Positions 26,075 to 35,311 of a DNA stretch of 64,000 bases are shown here, piece after piece. Location of the stretch: contig NZ_JJMU01000028.1 in the NCBI RefSeq assembly GCF_000757725.1, positions 1-64,000 on the forward strand. Reading direction: 5' to 3'. A program made the position numbers and the translations under genes. Every line of letters starts with the position of its first letter. The stretch's first letter is position 1. The stretch comes from Sphingobacterium deserti (GTDB lineage Bacteria > Bacteroidota > Bacteroidia > Sphingobacteriales > Sphingobacteriaceae). The notes under the pieces are model-generated. The model was not told where the DNA came from and did no database searches. It was given only the letters and a program-made list of their open reading frames with translations.

Positions 26075-26845
26075 ATGATAAGAATTTCCATTGCGTTAGC
26101 GGTCTTCGCACTACTGACTTCATGCGCGTCAAAAAAAAGTATAGTTTATCTGCAACCTACCGACGTTAATGCAGAAAAACTCTACGAACAATATGCTCCC
26201 AAAATACAACGTGAGGATTTAATTACAATTACGATTTCGGCTGCTGATATTAAGGCGACTATGCCGTTTAATCAGCAAAATGCCTACCAAATCAATGCTG
26301 CAGCGAGTCAAGATCTAGCATTTAAGCCGACCTATCTTGTAGATGATAAAGGTGAAATTGATTTCCCAGTTTTAGGAAAAGTAAAGTTAGGCGGATTAAC
26401 TAGATTGGAAGCTACTGAACTACTGCGGGGAGAACTTCTAAGATACATAGTAGACCCTGGTGTTAATTTAACGTTTGCAAATTTTAAGATTACGGTATTA
26501 GGAGAAGTAAATAAGCCAGGGAGTTACACACTTCCTCAAGAACGAGTTACTATATTGGAGGCACTTGGTTTAGCTGGCGATATGACGATACGAGGTGTTC
26601 GTACAAATGTACTATTGGTGCGTGAGACAAATGGCGTAAAAAAATTGGAACGTCTAGATTTAACAGCAGATTCATTGCTTCAATCTCCCTATTATTATTT
26701 AGCACAAAACGATGTTCTTTATGTTGAACCGAACGGTGCACAAGTTAGAAGTTCAAGTTTAGGACAAAATACCAATGTGTTAATTTCCGTGTCCAGTGTA
26801 GTTATTAGTATTTTGACATTAGTCGTAACCAATAGCCGTAGATAA
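26075..26845 (+). CDS. wza: Wza-type polysaccharide export lipoprotein of locus A
   Basis: The 256-residue outer-membrane export protein has a lipoprotein signal (MIRISIALAVFALLTSC, Cys17), a Poly_export domain (EDLITITISAADIKATMPFN and YLVDDKGEIDFPVLGKVKLGGLT), and an SLBB domain (ITVLGEVNKPGSYTLPQERVTILEALGLAGDMTIRG). The C-terminal hydrophobic segment VLISVSSVVISILTLVVT may be the membrane helix forming the pore. ATG 26075 is chosen over TTG 26051 because it gives a standard signal peptide. It is followed 13 bp later by the partner kinase gene. Length is short compared with E. coli Wza (379), as usual in Bacteroidota. Confidence 0.92.
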   Translation: MIRISIALAVFALLTSCASKKSIVYLQPTDVNAEKLYEQYAPKIQREDLITITISAADIKATMPFNQQNAYQINAAASQDLAFKPTYLVDDKGEIDFPVLGKVKLGGLTRLEATELLRGELLRYIVDPGVNLTFANFKITVLGEVNKPGSYTLPQERVTILEALGLAGDMTIRGVRTNVLLVRETNGVKKLERLDLTADSLLQSPYYYLAQNDVLYVEPNGAQVRSSSLGQNTNVLISVSSVVISILTLVVTNSRR

Positions 26846-26858
26846 TCCTATCTTTTTT

Positions 26859-29261
26859 ATGAATAATCAAACGAAGAAAGTTTCTAATGTAAACTCTGAG
26901 GACGAGATTGATGTCAAGCAGATCGTTGAGCAGTATGCTTATTATTGGAAATGGTTTGTAATATCGATTTTTCTTACAGTTTTCGCAGCTGCGTTTTACC
27001 TTTGGTACGCTACGCCTCTTTATAAGGTTGATGCAAAAATACTATTAGAGAACGAAGATAAAGCAACTGGTGAACTAGCTGGGTTAGCGGAGTTAAGTAC
27101 ATTGACAGGCGGCGGCGGACCATCCGCGTTTGTGGTAGATCAAATTGATGTATTGCAATCAAGGCGTTTAGCTCGAAAAGTGGTGTTAGATCACGATTTG
27201 GCTATTTCCTATTTCCTAAGTGACGGATTGCGAAAGAAACAGGTCTTGAAATCACAATGCCCAGTTAGTATAGAGGTTATTGGAGATAATTTGGCAACTT
27301 CCGTCGTAAATTTTGAAATTGAGATTGACAAGCGTGGACTGAATGTTACGAATACGGACACCGAGGAATTGTATGAACATGTTCCTTTTGGCCGACCGTT
27401 GAAAACATCAGCTGGAACATTGCAGTTTTCTCCCAATGCAAAAGTGTTGGCGACGAATGCATTGCCCGTGGAAATTTCAATTGCACCTCTTGAAAAAGTT
27501 GTTGATGATTTGCGGAAAGAAATAGACGTACGTCCTAACACTGAGAAGCAGTCTTACATTGTGAATTTTTCAATGACAACTCCACTTCAGAAACAGGCAG
27601 AGTTAATTCTTAATAGTTTAATTGGGACCTACAATAAAGATGTTTCTGACGATAAAACCAAGGTTACCAAAGCCACCTCACGTTTCATAAATAGTCGTTT
27701 GGAGCTAATAGGTCAGGATTTATCCAATGCAGACCGAAAAGTGGAAGATTATAAAACGGCGAATAGTTTGACCGATTTGCAGGCCGAAGCGGAGATGAAC
27801 CTTAAAAATCTAACCGAGATTGATAAGCAGGTTTTGGATGCGCGCACTCAACTTCAATTAATAGATTACATGCAGGAATCAATAGCTAATAATTCTGACC
27901 TCCAGTTATTGCCCTCAAATATTGGTTTGCAAGATCAATCAATAGAGAAGTCGCTCGTAGAGTATAATCGCTTGGTACTTGAGCGTGAAGATTTGCTGAG
28001 AAGCTCAACGGAAGAAAATCCTATCGTGAAAAACTTGACGCAAAATATTCGTGATTTTAATAAGAATCTAGTTAACTCATTAAATAACTATCGGTCCACA
28101 CTACAGCTTTCATTGAATAGTGTGCAAGGTAAGAAGAATGAAATTCAAGGCCGTATTTCTTCGTCGCCGAGACAAGAGCTTGGTTTTCGCGATATATCTC
28201 GACAACAGCAAATTGTAGAATCTATCTATCTTTTTCTTTTACAGAAACGGGAGGAGAATGAAATTAAAGCCACAGCAAGGCCAGATATACTTAAAGTCAT
28301 TGATGAGGCCTATAGTTCTGACATACCTGTTGCACCGAAAAAGTCGTTGGTTTTATTAGGTGCGATACTGGCTGGGGTGATTATTCCCTTAGGTATACTC
28401 TATTTAAAATTCCTTCTAGATAATAAAATCCATTCCCGTAAAGATATTGAAGCTAAATTCGCGGCGCCTATTTTGGGTGAAGTCCCTAGTTCAAAAGACC
28501 CTATCGTGCATGATAACGATCGTAGCTCGTTGGCGGAGGCATTCCGGATCTTACGCACCAATATTTCGTTTATGTTGGGTGCGAAGAGAACGTCATCGAT
28601 TATTTTCGTTACGTCCACAACATCAGGGGAAGGCAAATCTTTCGTGTCTACAAACTTAGCCCGTATCCTATCCATGTCCGGAAAACGGGTGCTTTTGGTA
28701 GGTGCCGATATTAGAAGCCCGAAAGTATTAGACTATTTAGGGTTGTCACATTTACAACACACGAATGTAGGAATCACGCAATATTTGATAAATCCGGAGA
28801 TGGATATCAACAATATTATTATCAAGAAACCAGGGCAATACCAGTTTGATGTGATTTACTCCGGTTATGTAGCACCCAATCCAGCTGAACTGCTGATGAA
28901 TGGACATTTCGATGATGTTTTGCAATATGGCAAGGCACATTACGACTACGTAATAGTCGATACGGCTCCGGTAAGTTTGGTTACAGACACCCTATTAATC
29001 GCGCATAATGCAGACCTTACCGTCTACGTCGCACGTGCCAACTTCCTAGACAAACGTTTATTGAATGTTCCCAAGGAACTATTCGAAGAAGGCAAGTTGA
29101 AGAATATGGCTGTCGTTATCAATGATGTGGACTTTGCTAAAGGCTACGGCTATGGCTATGGTTACGGTTATGGTTACGGAGATATGGGAAATTCTTCCTT
29201 AAGAAAGCGTTTACTTTCGAAATTTAAGGGGGTATTCAAGAAAAAACAAGATCGCTACTAG
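26859..29261 (+). CDS. wzc: Wzc-type polysaccharide co-polymerase and tyrosine autokinase of locus A
   Basis: The 800-residue inner-membrane protein controls polymer length and export. A Wzz domain begins after transmembrane helix 1 (WFVISIFLTVFAAAFYLWY, about 37-55). A long coiled-coil region follows (about 230-440), then helix 2 (SLVLLGAILAGVIIPLGILYL, near 495). The kinase domain has Walker A TSGEGKS near 588, Walker A' LLVGADIRSP near 613 and Walker B YVIVDTAP near 697. In Walker A' the first Asp of the DxDxR pattern is Gly, so activity may differ from the E. coli enzyme. The tail has six Tyr-Gly pairs (about 762-774), the presumed phosphorylation cluster, then a basic end. Its likely phosphatase is the PHP protein encoded downstream. 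Confidence 0.93.
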   Translation: MNNQTKKVSNVNSEDEIDVKQIVEQYAYYWKWFVISIFLTVFAAAFYLWYATPLYKVDAKILLENEDKATGELAGLAELSTLTGGGGPSAFVVDQIDVLQSRRLARKVVLDHDLAISYFLSDGLRKKQVLKSQCPVSIEVIGDNLATSVVNFEIEIDKRGLNVTNTDTEELYEHVPFGRPLKTSAGTLQFSPNAKVLATNALPVEISIAPLEKVVDDLRKEIDVRPNTEKQSYIVNFSMTTPLQKQAELILNSLIGTYNKDVSDDKTKVTKATSRFINSRLELIGQDLSNADRKVEDYKTANSLTDLQAEAEMNLKNLTEIDKQVLDARTQLQLIDYMQESIANNSDLQLLPSNIGLQDQSIEKSLVEYNRLVLEREDLLRSSTEENPIVKNLTQNIRDFNKNLVNSLNNYRSTLQLSLNSVQGKKNEIQGRISSSPRQELGFRDISRQQQIVESIYLFLLQKREENEIKATARPDILKVIDEAYSSDIPVAPKKSLVLLGAILAGVIIPLGILYLKFLLDNKIHSRKDIEAKFAAPILGEVPSSKDPIVHDNDRSSLAEAFRILRTNISFMLGAKRTSSIIFVTSTTSGEGKSFVSTNLARILSMSGKRVLLVGADIRSPKVLDYLGLSHLQHTNVGITQYLINPEMDINNIIIKKPGQYQFDVIYSGYVAPNPAELLMNGHFDDVLQYGKAHYDYVIVDTAPVSLVTDTLLIAHNADLTVYVARANFLDKRLLNVPKELFEEGKLKNMAVVINDVDFAKGYGYGYGYGYGYGDMGNSSLRKRLLSKFKGVFKKKQDRY

Positions 29262-29280
29262 TAGTTAGGTTTTATATTTT

Positions 29281-29317
29281 AAGCACGCATCGATCGCATT
29301 GATGCGTGCTTTTTTAT
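29281..29317 (+). terminator. Strong intrinsic terminator after locus A wzc
   Basis: AAGCACGCATC (29281-29291) pairs perfectly with GATGCGTGCTT (29301-29311) around a 9-nt loop and is followed by a run of T. This 11-bp stem with U-tail is the clearest terminator in the window and marks the end of the main locus A transcript. Confidence 0.9.
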
Positions 29318-29496
29318 CTGTACAGGCTGAGGTATTTCTCCCTATTGGCTTTACCTCTGTTTAAATGTAAACGCAAAGTTAAAATTCGGTGCGGTTTTTG
29401 TAACAGAAGAAAATTGGATATTTTAACATATCTAAGGCTTGTGTAGCGAATTTGGCTTGTCAGGCGTTTTAATGATAAACAAACGATATACTGTTT

Positions 29497-30300
29497 ATGG
29501 GGATTTTTACAAAACTATTTGGAGCATCCAAAAGAGATGTTAACATAAAGGTATTTAGCAAGTTGGCTTTTCTGGAGGTCGATATGCACAATCACTTGTT
29601 GCCGGCGATTGATGATGGAAGTCAATCTGTAGAGCAGTCTCTGAAACTCATGTGCGGCCTACATGATCTTGGCTTTAAAAAATTTATTTGTACTCCCCAT
29701 ATTATGGAAGGCGTACATCCGAATACACGAGAAAGCATCGCTCATGCACATCATGAATTGCATAGATGTTTGGAAGAGTCTAATCTTGATGTAGATACGG
29801 TCGCTGCTGCAGAACACATGATAGACGAAGGCTTGGTGAAAATGATCACCAACGATCGCCTTTGCGTGATGCCTGGAGGATATGTGTTGATCGAGATGTC
29901 CTATTTAGCAGAATCGAACGCCCTATTTAAGACAATCTACGATATACAGATGCTGGGCTACAAACCTATTCTCGCGCATCCGGAGCGCTACAATTATTAC
30001 CACCATAATTTTGATATGTATAAAAAGATTAAGGATGCAGGTTGCCTCCTGCAGCTAAATCTTCTTTCTATCAGTAGATATTATGGCACAGAAGTGAAAG
30101 TGGCAGCGCTAACAATGATCAAATCCGGAATGTACGATTTCGTAGGAACTGACTTACATCATGGCAAGCATTTGGCCGCTTTAGAAGAGGTGGTTGCAAA
30201 ATACCCCGTTCGTGAACTGCTCAGCACCTGCCCTATACGCAATGCCTCATTAGTGGATGAAATTGATAATGGTCGGTCTCATTACAACGCGATTGGTTAA
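29497..30300 (+). CDS. PHP-type tyrosine-protein phosphatase (second copy)
   Basis: This 267-residue CpsB/YwqE-like PHP phosphatase is very similar to the protein starting at 7105; the segments around AHPERYNYYHHNF and CLLQLNLLSISRYYG are nearly identical. Metal-site motifs are VDMHNHLLPAIDDG, CTPHIM, IEMSYL, AHPERY and GTDLHHGKH. It lies behind the strong terminator that closes the wzc transcript, so it needs its own promoter, which I could not assign. The likely substrate is the Tyr-Gly tail of the locus A Wzc. Confidence 0.88.
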   Translation: MGIFTKLFGASKRDVNIKVFSKLAFLEVDMHNHLLPAIDDGSQSVEQSLKLMCGLHDLGFKKFICTPHIMEGVHPNTRESIAHAHHELHRCLEESNLDVDTVAAAEHMIDEGLVKMITNDRLCVMPGGYVLIEMSYLAESNALFKTIYDIQMLGYKPILAHPERYNYYHHNFDMYKKIKDAGCLLQLNLLSISRYYGTEVKVAALTMIKSGMYDFVGTDLHHGKHLAALEEVVAKYPVRELLSTCPIRNASLVDEIDNGRSHYNAIG

Positions 30301-30491
30301 GATCGTTAAGACTTAAGATTCGTTTGCCATCATAATACCCACCTCTGGCTAACCAAATTGTTGGTTCCACGGCCCTGAACAGTCTCACTTTGTCCACAGC
30401 GCTACTCGTCGATTTGCAGCTATGGCATTAGTTTTGCTTTAAAAGCGGCAATCAACTAAATACAAATTTACAGTAATAGAAATTCCCCAGC

Positions 30492-31457
30492 ATGAATAAC
30501 CCACATCATAGCCCTATATTGGTTATCCTCGCCGCAGGCATGGCTAGCCGCTACGGGTCAGCAAAACAGGTAGATGGTTTCGGACCAAATGAAGAGACAA
30601 TTATTGACTATTCCATACATGATGCGATACGAGCAGGATTTGGTAAAGTTGTTTTCGTTATCCGCGAAGAGTTTCTGCCGGTAATGAAGAAAAACTTCGA
30701 CAATAAACTTCGGGGCAAAATTGAGGTAGCTTATGCTTTCCAGAATTTCGATTTAAAGAAGTTTGGGATCGATACAGTCGTGGGGCGTGAGAAGCCTTGG
30801 GGAACAGCTCATGCGGTGATGAGCGCCGAAAGCGAAATCAACCGACCATTTTGCGTTATTAATGCTGATGACTTCTATGGCTACGACGCTTTTCAGAAGA
30901 TGTATGATTTCCTGACAACAGCCGCCAACGACGAGGAAATGGCTTTAGTCGGTTTTCAGATTGGCAACACCCTTTCTGATCATGGTTATGTCTCGCGCGG
31001 CGTATGTGCTATTAACGATGCGGGCTACATGGAAAGTGTGACGGAACGAACCAATATTTACCGCGGTGCAGATGCAGATCGCGAAGCGATAGTATACAAA
31101 GAGAACGAACGCGAATATACTATTCCTGAAGGTACATTAGTATCAATGAACTTTTGGGGTTTTACACCTAAGATTATTGATGTAGCCCGTTCACTATTTC
31201 CAGATTTTGTGCAAAATAATAAGCACAATCCAAAAGCAGAATTCTTTATCCCTTCCATTCCTGATTATATGGCAAAAATGGGGCTCGCAAAGTTTAAAGT
31301 GCTTCCTACGTCTTCGCAATGGTTTGGGGTAACATATAAGGAAGATAAAGAGCAGGTTCGCCAAAGCATCCTTGATCTCGTTTCATTAGGTGTCTATCCT
31401 ATCAACTTATATCCTCAAGTGAATAAAGTAAATGCCGCATTGTATTTAGAACAATAA
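30492..31457 (+). CDS. Sugar nucleotidyltransferase (NTP_transferase family)
   Basis: The 321-residue enzyme has the N-terminal signature LVILAAGMASRYGSAKQVDGFGPNEETIIDYSIHDA, a variant of the LAAGxGxR-K nucleotide-binding loop, with metal-binding Asp in CVINADDFYGY. It belongs to the sugar-1-phosphate nucleotidyltransferase fold and resembles a group frequent in Bacteroidota genomes whose sugar substrate is not settled. It stands alone between the loci (190 bp upstream and about 200 bp downstream free of genes). It could supply an activated sugar to either polysaccharide, or be unrelated housekeeping. Confidence 0.75.
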   Translation: MNNPHHSPILVILAAGMASRYGSAKQVDGFGPNEETIIDYSIHDAIRAGFGKVVFVIREEFLPVMKKNFDNKLRGKIEVAYAFQNFDLKKFGIDTVVGREKPWGTAHAVMSAESEINRPFCVINADDFYGYDAFQKMYDFLTTAANDEEMALVGFQIGNTLSDHGYVSRGVCAINDAGYMESVTERTNIYRGADADREAIVYKENEREYTIPEGTLVSMNFWGFTPKIIDVARSLFPDFVQNNKHNPKAEFFIPSIPDYMAKMGLAKFKVLPTSSQWFGVTYKEDKEQVRQSILDLVSLGVYPINLYPQVNKVNAALYLEQ

Positions 31458-31594
31458 TCTTTTTACGGCATACAAAACTTGCCTTTTATCTTGTAATGGG
31501 TTGTCTATTACAGGTTGCACAGGCTTAGGGGCTCATTTTGTAAATTTTCGCGTTATCCACTCAGAGCGTAGCTACACATCAAACTTATTTTCAA

Positions 31595-31614
31595 TCCCAC
31601 CCTTTTGGGTGGGA
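31595..31614. repeat. GC-rich hairpin before the LuxR-type regulator
   Basis: TCCCACCC and GGGTGGGA form a perfect 8-bp stem with a TTTT loop, 50 bp before the regulator ATG. No U-tail follows on the plus strand, so it may be an operator or an mRNA structure rather than a terminator. Confidence 0.45.
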
Positions 31615-31663
31615 AAACTTCCGATACGGTGAGCTAATTTTGGCTATCACCTACCGAAGAACA

Positions 31664-32287
31664 ATGATTAATCTAAATACGAGCAAAATGGCTCTAATTG
31701 ATAGTCGGCCTGCATATCGGCAGCGGCTATCAGATCATTTCCAGAAGTCAGCCGCATTTGATCCCATTACTTCCGTTAGCAGTGTTCGTGATTTCAAGAA
31801 TATCCTGGGGAGGAATAAATACGATGTCGTATTGTGTGGCTTAAAGCCGGCTCAAGAAGCTGTGCAAATATTGCTCAACGAACTGCAGAGCCGGTCCATA
31901 GCTACTAAAATTGTATTACTTGCACCATTGGATCAGAAAAAATCAATCTTTCAAGGGCTATGTTTTGGAGCGACTGCTTTTATGCCAGAGCAACTGCCGC
32001 TCCCCATTATGGAGCAAAAGCTGTCTTTCCACATGCAGGATAATTACTGGCTCAATCCTGAGCTTGCCCGGCTCATGTTGCGCTATTTTAGTGGGCGCGG
32101 TTTGCAGGCTCCTGAGGCTCTCCATATATTGTCTGATACCGAAATAAATCTGCTGGAAATGGTAAGTGAAGGTGCTTGCCAACGGCGTGTAGCGGAAGAA
32201 CAAAAGGCCGAGAGTAGGCATATAAAAACCTTGGTACGAGGTATATTCCAGAAGCTCCACAGCACACATCGTCAAAAAATAAATTAA
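31664..32287 (+). CDS. LuxR-type transcription regulator with degenerate receiver domain
   Basis: This 207-residue protein has a response-regulator layout: a receiver-like N-terminal half (ALIDSRPAYRQRLSDHF, then YDVVLCGLKPA) and a LuxR-type helix-turn-helix (LSDTEINLLEMVSEGACQRRVAEEQKAESRHIKTLVRGIFQKL). The position normally holding the phosphoacceptor Asp (VLLD in typical receivers) is Gly in VVLCG, so phosphorylation control is doubtful. Start at ATG 31664 is preferred to TTG 31640. It lies between the two polysaccharide loci, just upstream of the long control region before wcaJ, so it may regulate either locus. That is inference from position. Confidence 0.72.
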   Translation: MINLNTSKMALIDSRPAYRQRLSDHFQKSAAFDPITSVSSVRDFKNILGRNKYDVVLCGLKPAQEAVQILLNELQSRSIATKIVLLAPLDQKKSIFQGLCFGATAFMPEQLPLPIMEQKLSFHMQDNYWLNPELARLMLRYFSGRGLQAPEALHILSDTEINLLEMVSEGACQRRVAEEQKAESRHIKTLVRGIFQKLHSTHRQKIN

Positions 32288-32794
32288 ATATTCCTTTCAC
32301 AAATCAAAAGATCTAAAACCCGATCTTTAACCTAAATCCGAGTCGCTAATTTAGCAATACCGACTTCTTCTATCTTTGATCGCAAATACGTACCATAGTT
32401 CTTAGTTGGATTTCTGTCGATATACATCGCCGCCTGCTTCCAGATTTGCATGATGGCTAGTACAGCTGCGCACTAAAGTCTCGATAGAATGCAGCGGCTG
32501 GCTAAATTAGCTACCAAAAATTTTACAGTGGATCCTATGTGTAACAGAGATCTATCCGAAATGATAGTGCACAAATAATGGCTGCTTATCAGATATCGCC
32601 ACAAAGAGTACAGTTCAACTGTATCGAATTAGCTCGTGCAGCAGAACAACTCCTGTTCGAATACCAATCCTGCCAGTCATACGGCCTACTGCTGATTTTT
32701 CATAGCTGTCTAGAATGGATGGCTGCGAAGGTCTCGTTTTAGAGCATGCTTTAAGAGATTATTTTTTTGATATGGGGGGCGCTTATTAAATATA

Positions 32795-32818
32795 AAAGGG
32801 TCGCTTTCGCGACCCTTT
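32795..32818. terminator. Perfect hairpin, possible terminator
   Basis: AAAGGGTCGC (32795-32804) and GCGACCCTTT (32809-32818) form a 10-bp perfect stem with a TTTC loop. A U-rich tail exists only in the minus-strand direction (TATATTTAATAA), while on the plus strand it follows the regulator gene by 500 bp. It may separate the two loci or act as an attenuator. Confidence 0.55.
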
Positions 32819-33169
32819 CACTGCTTATGAAAATTATGTTTCCCGGGGAGAGAAACGATGCTTCAAATTTAGCAATTATAATTGACTAAAAGGTGATCTT
32901 TGTTATAATATGTTGTAACGTTTGTATTGTACCCTAACGTATTATGTCGTATATTACTATGACTAAATCAATGAGACTTTTCCTATTGAAGTAGGCTAAC
33001 TAGCCCCTGATGTCACCTATACTTTAGTCTAGTTTTTCGTATTTTATTCATCTTTAGTCCGTTAATTTCTATGTGCGTTTATTTATGCTAGCCCTTTAAA
33101 TAAAGCCTTCTAGGGTATTTCGGCTCATAAACATCCGCCGGTTTGTTAAAAAAAATTTGAATTTTATTG

Positions 33170-33199
33170 TTGAAGAGTGTTTGAAAAATTCTATTTTTG
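33170..33199 (+). promoter_or_regulatory. Promoter of polysaccharide locus B
   Basis: TTG (33170-33172), a 19-bp spacer and TATTTTTG (33192-33199) match the Bacteroidota promoter consensus. Transcription would start near 33205, giving a leader of about 640 nt before wcaJ. Confidence 0.68.
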
Positions 33200-33248
33200 T
33201 GGCCATAATACTACCAGCTCTTTTTAATCAGTGAAAAAGAGTGTGCAA

Positions 33249-33356
33249 ATGAAAAGCAAACAAAAGCCAAGGGAAACGATCGCAAGCCGAAATTTGCAGC
33301 CGATTGTTACAATACATGAAATTATTAAAGAATTTAATCTTCTTTTCTTGGTCTGA
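33249..33356 (+). CDS. Possible 35-residue leader peptide
   Basis: An ATG about 45 nt behind the locus B promoter opens a 35-codon ORF ending in TGA at 33354-33356. The peptide starts MKSKQKPRETIASRNLQP and ends with a hydrophobic stretch (EFNLLFLV). I recognise no family. Its place in a long leader suggests a regulatory leader peptide, but an ORF of this size can arise by chance. Confidence 0.25.
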   Translation: MKSKQKPRETIASRNLQPIVTIHEIIKEFNLLFLV

Positions 33357-33843
33357 AATGCAGTTTTTACATTAATAATATAGATTTAATATAAAATTAG
33401 TGATAATATAGCATAATGTTTACAAAATATGGCTATATTTGGGTCTACAATTTAAAGATTAACACCGAGTGGATTAAATTCCATGGGTAGTGTACGGCAA
33501 AAGCATCGATCTAAACTATTATTATTGTGAAAAGCTGTACTTATGAAAATTTTAATGAAAATTAGTGTTTACTAAACTTACAAACTAAAAAAACAGAGAG
33601 TTCCATTTCAAGCGTGGCCGTTTCGACAGCCGATCAAAAATTAAATGTCTAATGTTAACTTAGTGTTAACTATAGCTGTGCGTTTTTGATTTGTTTATGT
33701 TCGCATTACGAAATGCTTACCGTGTACCGTTTTGCCTATTCATTAACCTTTACGACTATTGGTTTATTTATAGGACTTACTTTCTCTTTGTAATTTTATT
33801 GTATTCGTAAACCCTCGAAAAAACATAATTAATCTTGTAGAAT

Positions 33844-35262
33844 ATGCATAGATATGTCCAGAACCGCGTATTAGCTTTTTTAAAGATATTGCTTGTCATG
33901 ACCGACGCAGTATGTTTGAATATTGCTTTTGTAGTTGCCTTTTCTTTGGTAACTGCCTATAGCCTGGTAGACGCAACGGAGGTAATGAGTAGTAATTACT
34001 TCTCACTGTGGATGATGTTCAATCTAATTGCTGTTGTATCAGCGATGTTTTTTAAGCTTTATGCGGACAGCACCATAGAGCGTTTGGAAGGTGTCTTCCG
34101 AATGACTGTTCGTAGTGTGGTTACGCTATTGATCATCTTTACCGGCTGCACCCTTATTGGGCACGCATTTTCAGGCGTTTACTATTTTCTAGGTGCCGTA
34201 TGGGCTAGTGTTTTTTTCTACGCCGCGCTCTCCCGGTTTTTATTGACCTATGTGTATACTGTATTGCCTAGACGGTTGAAATGGAGCAAGCGTGTGGCTT
34301 TAATCGGTCATAACACGCATTTGGCACCTTTTGCCGGCAATTTTTCGCAAAGCAACCCTTTCTACAGTGTGGATACCATCCAATACCATGATGGCTTGGA
34401 AACAGCAACCAAAGAGGAGAAGGTGGCACAATTTAAACGCTACTTTGAAGAAGTTTCCAAATTAGGAATACACGACGTTTTCCTCGTTAGCACGCCTGAT
34501 ATGAGCAGTTTAAGTACCGAGTTGATTATGGCTGCCGATCATCAATGCTTACAGTTAAACTTTGTTCCGGCTGTTACGGCGAGTATCAATTATGGGTCGG
34601 CCACGGCCGCGCCGGTGACGATGCAGCTTCCAGTACTGCGTTCGCATGACGAGTCCTTGTCTACGATGGAAAACAGGATAAAAAAACGGTTAGTCGATCT
34701 TTTTATCTCCAGTATGGTGATCATTTTTATTTTAAGTTGGTTAATACCGATTATCGGTATAATCATTAAGATTCAGAGTCCTGGACCTATTTTCTTTAAG
34801 CAGCCGCGCTCGGGAAGAAATAATAAATCATTCGGCTGTTATAAGTTTCGCAGTATGGTGATTAATAAAGATTCGGGAAACAAGCAGGCGACAAAAGGTG
34901 ATAAACGCATTACTCCAATAGGTGCTTTTTTACGCAAAACAAATTTGGATGAGTTTCCACAATTTATCAATGTTTTCTTGGGTCAGATGAGTGTTGTGGG
35001 GCCACGCCCACATATGCTATCGCACACGGAGCACTACAGCCAGCTTATTCAACATTACATGGTGCGTCAGTTTGTGAAGCCAGGTATTACGGGCTGGGCA
35101 CAGGTTAACGGTTATCGGGGAGAAACGAAAGAGCCGGAATTGATGGCAAAACGCGTTGAGTTTGACATTGAATACATGAGCAATTGGTCAGCGATGCTTG
35201 ACTTTAAGATCGTGTGTATGACCGCGATTAACATGGTTAAAGGGGAGAAGAACGCGTATTAA
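33844..35262 (+). CDS. wcaJ: WcaJ-type undecaprenyl-phosphate sugar-1-phosphate transferase
   Basis: The 472-residue PHPT-family enzyme starts repeat-unit assembly of locus B by moving a hexose-1-phosphate (glucose or galactose in known relatives) to undecaprenyl phosphate. Four N-terminal helices (about 10-145) and a CoA-binding-like central domain precede a fifth hydrophobic segment (LVDLFISSMVIIFILSWLIPIIGIIIKI). The catalytic region is SPGPIFFKQPRSGRNNKSFGCYKFRSM, then RKTNLDEFPQFINVFLGQMSVVGPRPH and KPGITGWAQVNGYRGET. Length is normal. It is the first gene behind the long leader. Initiation chemistry differs from the WecA-like enzyme of locus A, so the two loci build separate repeat units. 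Confidence 0.92.
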   Translation: MHRYVQNRVLAFLKILLVMTDAVCLNIAFVVAFSLVTAYSLVDATEVMSSNYFSLWMMFNLIAVVSAMFFKLYADSTIERLEGVFRMTVRSVVTLLIIFTGCTLIGHAFSGVYYFLGAVWASVFFYAALSRFLLTYVYTVLPRRLKWSKRVALIGHNTHLAPFAGNFSQSNPFYSVDTIQYHDGLETATKEEKVAQFKRYFEEVSKLGIHDVFLVSTPDMSSLSTELIMAADHQCLQLNFVPAVTASINYGSATAAPVTMQLPVLRSHDESLSTMENRIKKRLVDLFISSMVIIFILSWLIPIIGIIIKIQSPGPIFFKQPRSGRNNKSFGCYKFRSMVINKDSGNKQATKGDKRITPIGAFLRKTNLDEFPQFINVFLGQMSVVGPRPHMLSHTEHYSQLIQHYMVRQFVKPGITGWAQVNGYRGETKEPELMAKRVEFDIEYMSNWSAMLDFKIVCMTAINMVKGEKNAY

Positions 35263-35311
35263 CATGCAGATTAAAAATCCAAATACATTAAATACCTATT
35301 TAGAAATACCT

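Larger units (their letters stand above)
32288..33843. other. 1.5-kb largely non-coding control region before locus B
   Basis: No gene of normal length is visible on either strand. The region holds a perfect hairpin (32795-32818), a good Bacteroidota promoter (33170-33199), a second -7-like TATATTTG at 33434-33441, and a 35-codon ORF (33249-33356). From the promoter to the wcaJ ATG the leader would be about 640 nt. Its first 500 bases look like decayed or unconstrained sequence. Confidence 0.55.

Noticed and set aside
29143..29180. Regularly spaced short repeats considered as a CRISPR-like or satellite array
   Set aside because: They encode the in-frame Tyr-Gly tail of Wzc; there are no spacers.
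32288..32760. Possible decayed gene in the region after the regulator
   Set aside because: No frame longer than a few dozen codons with family resemblance on either strand; treated as non-coding.
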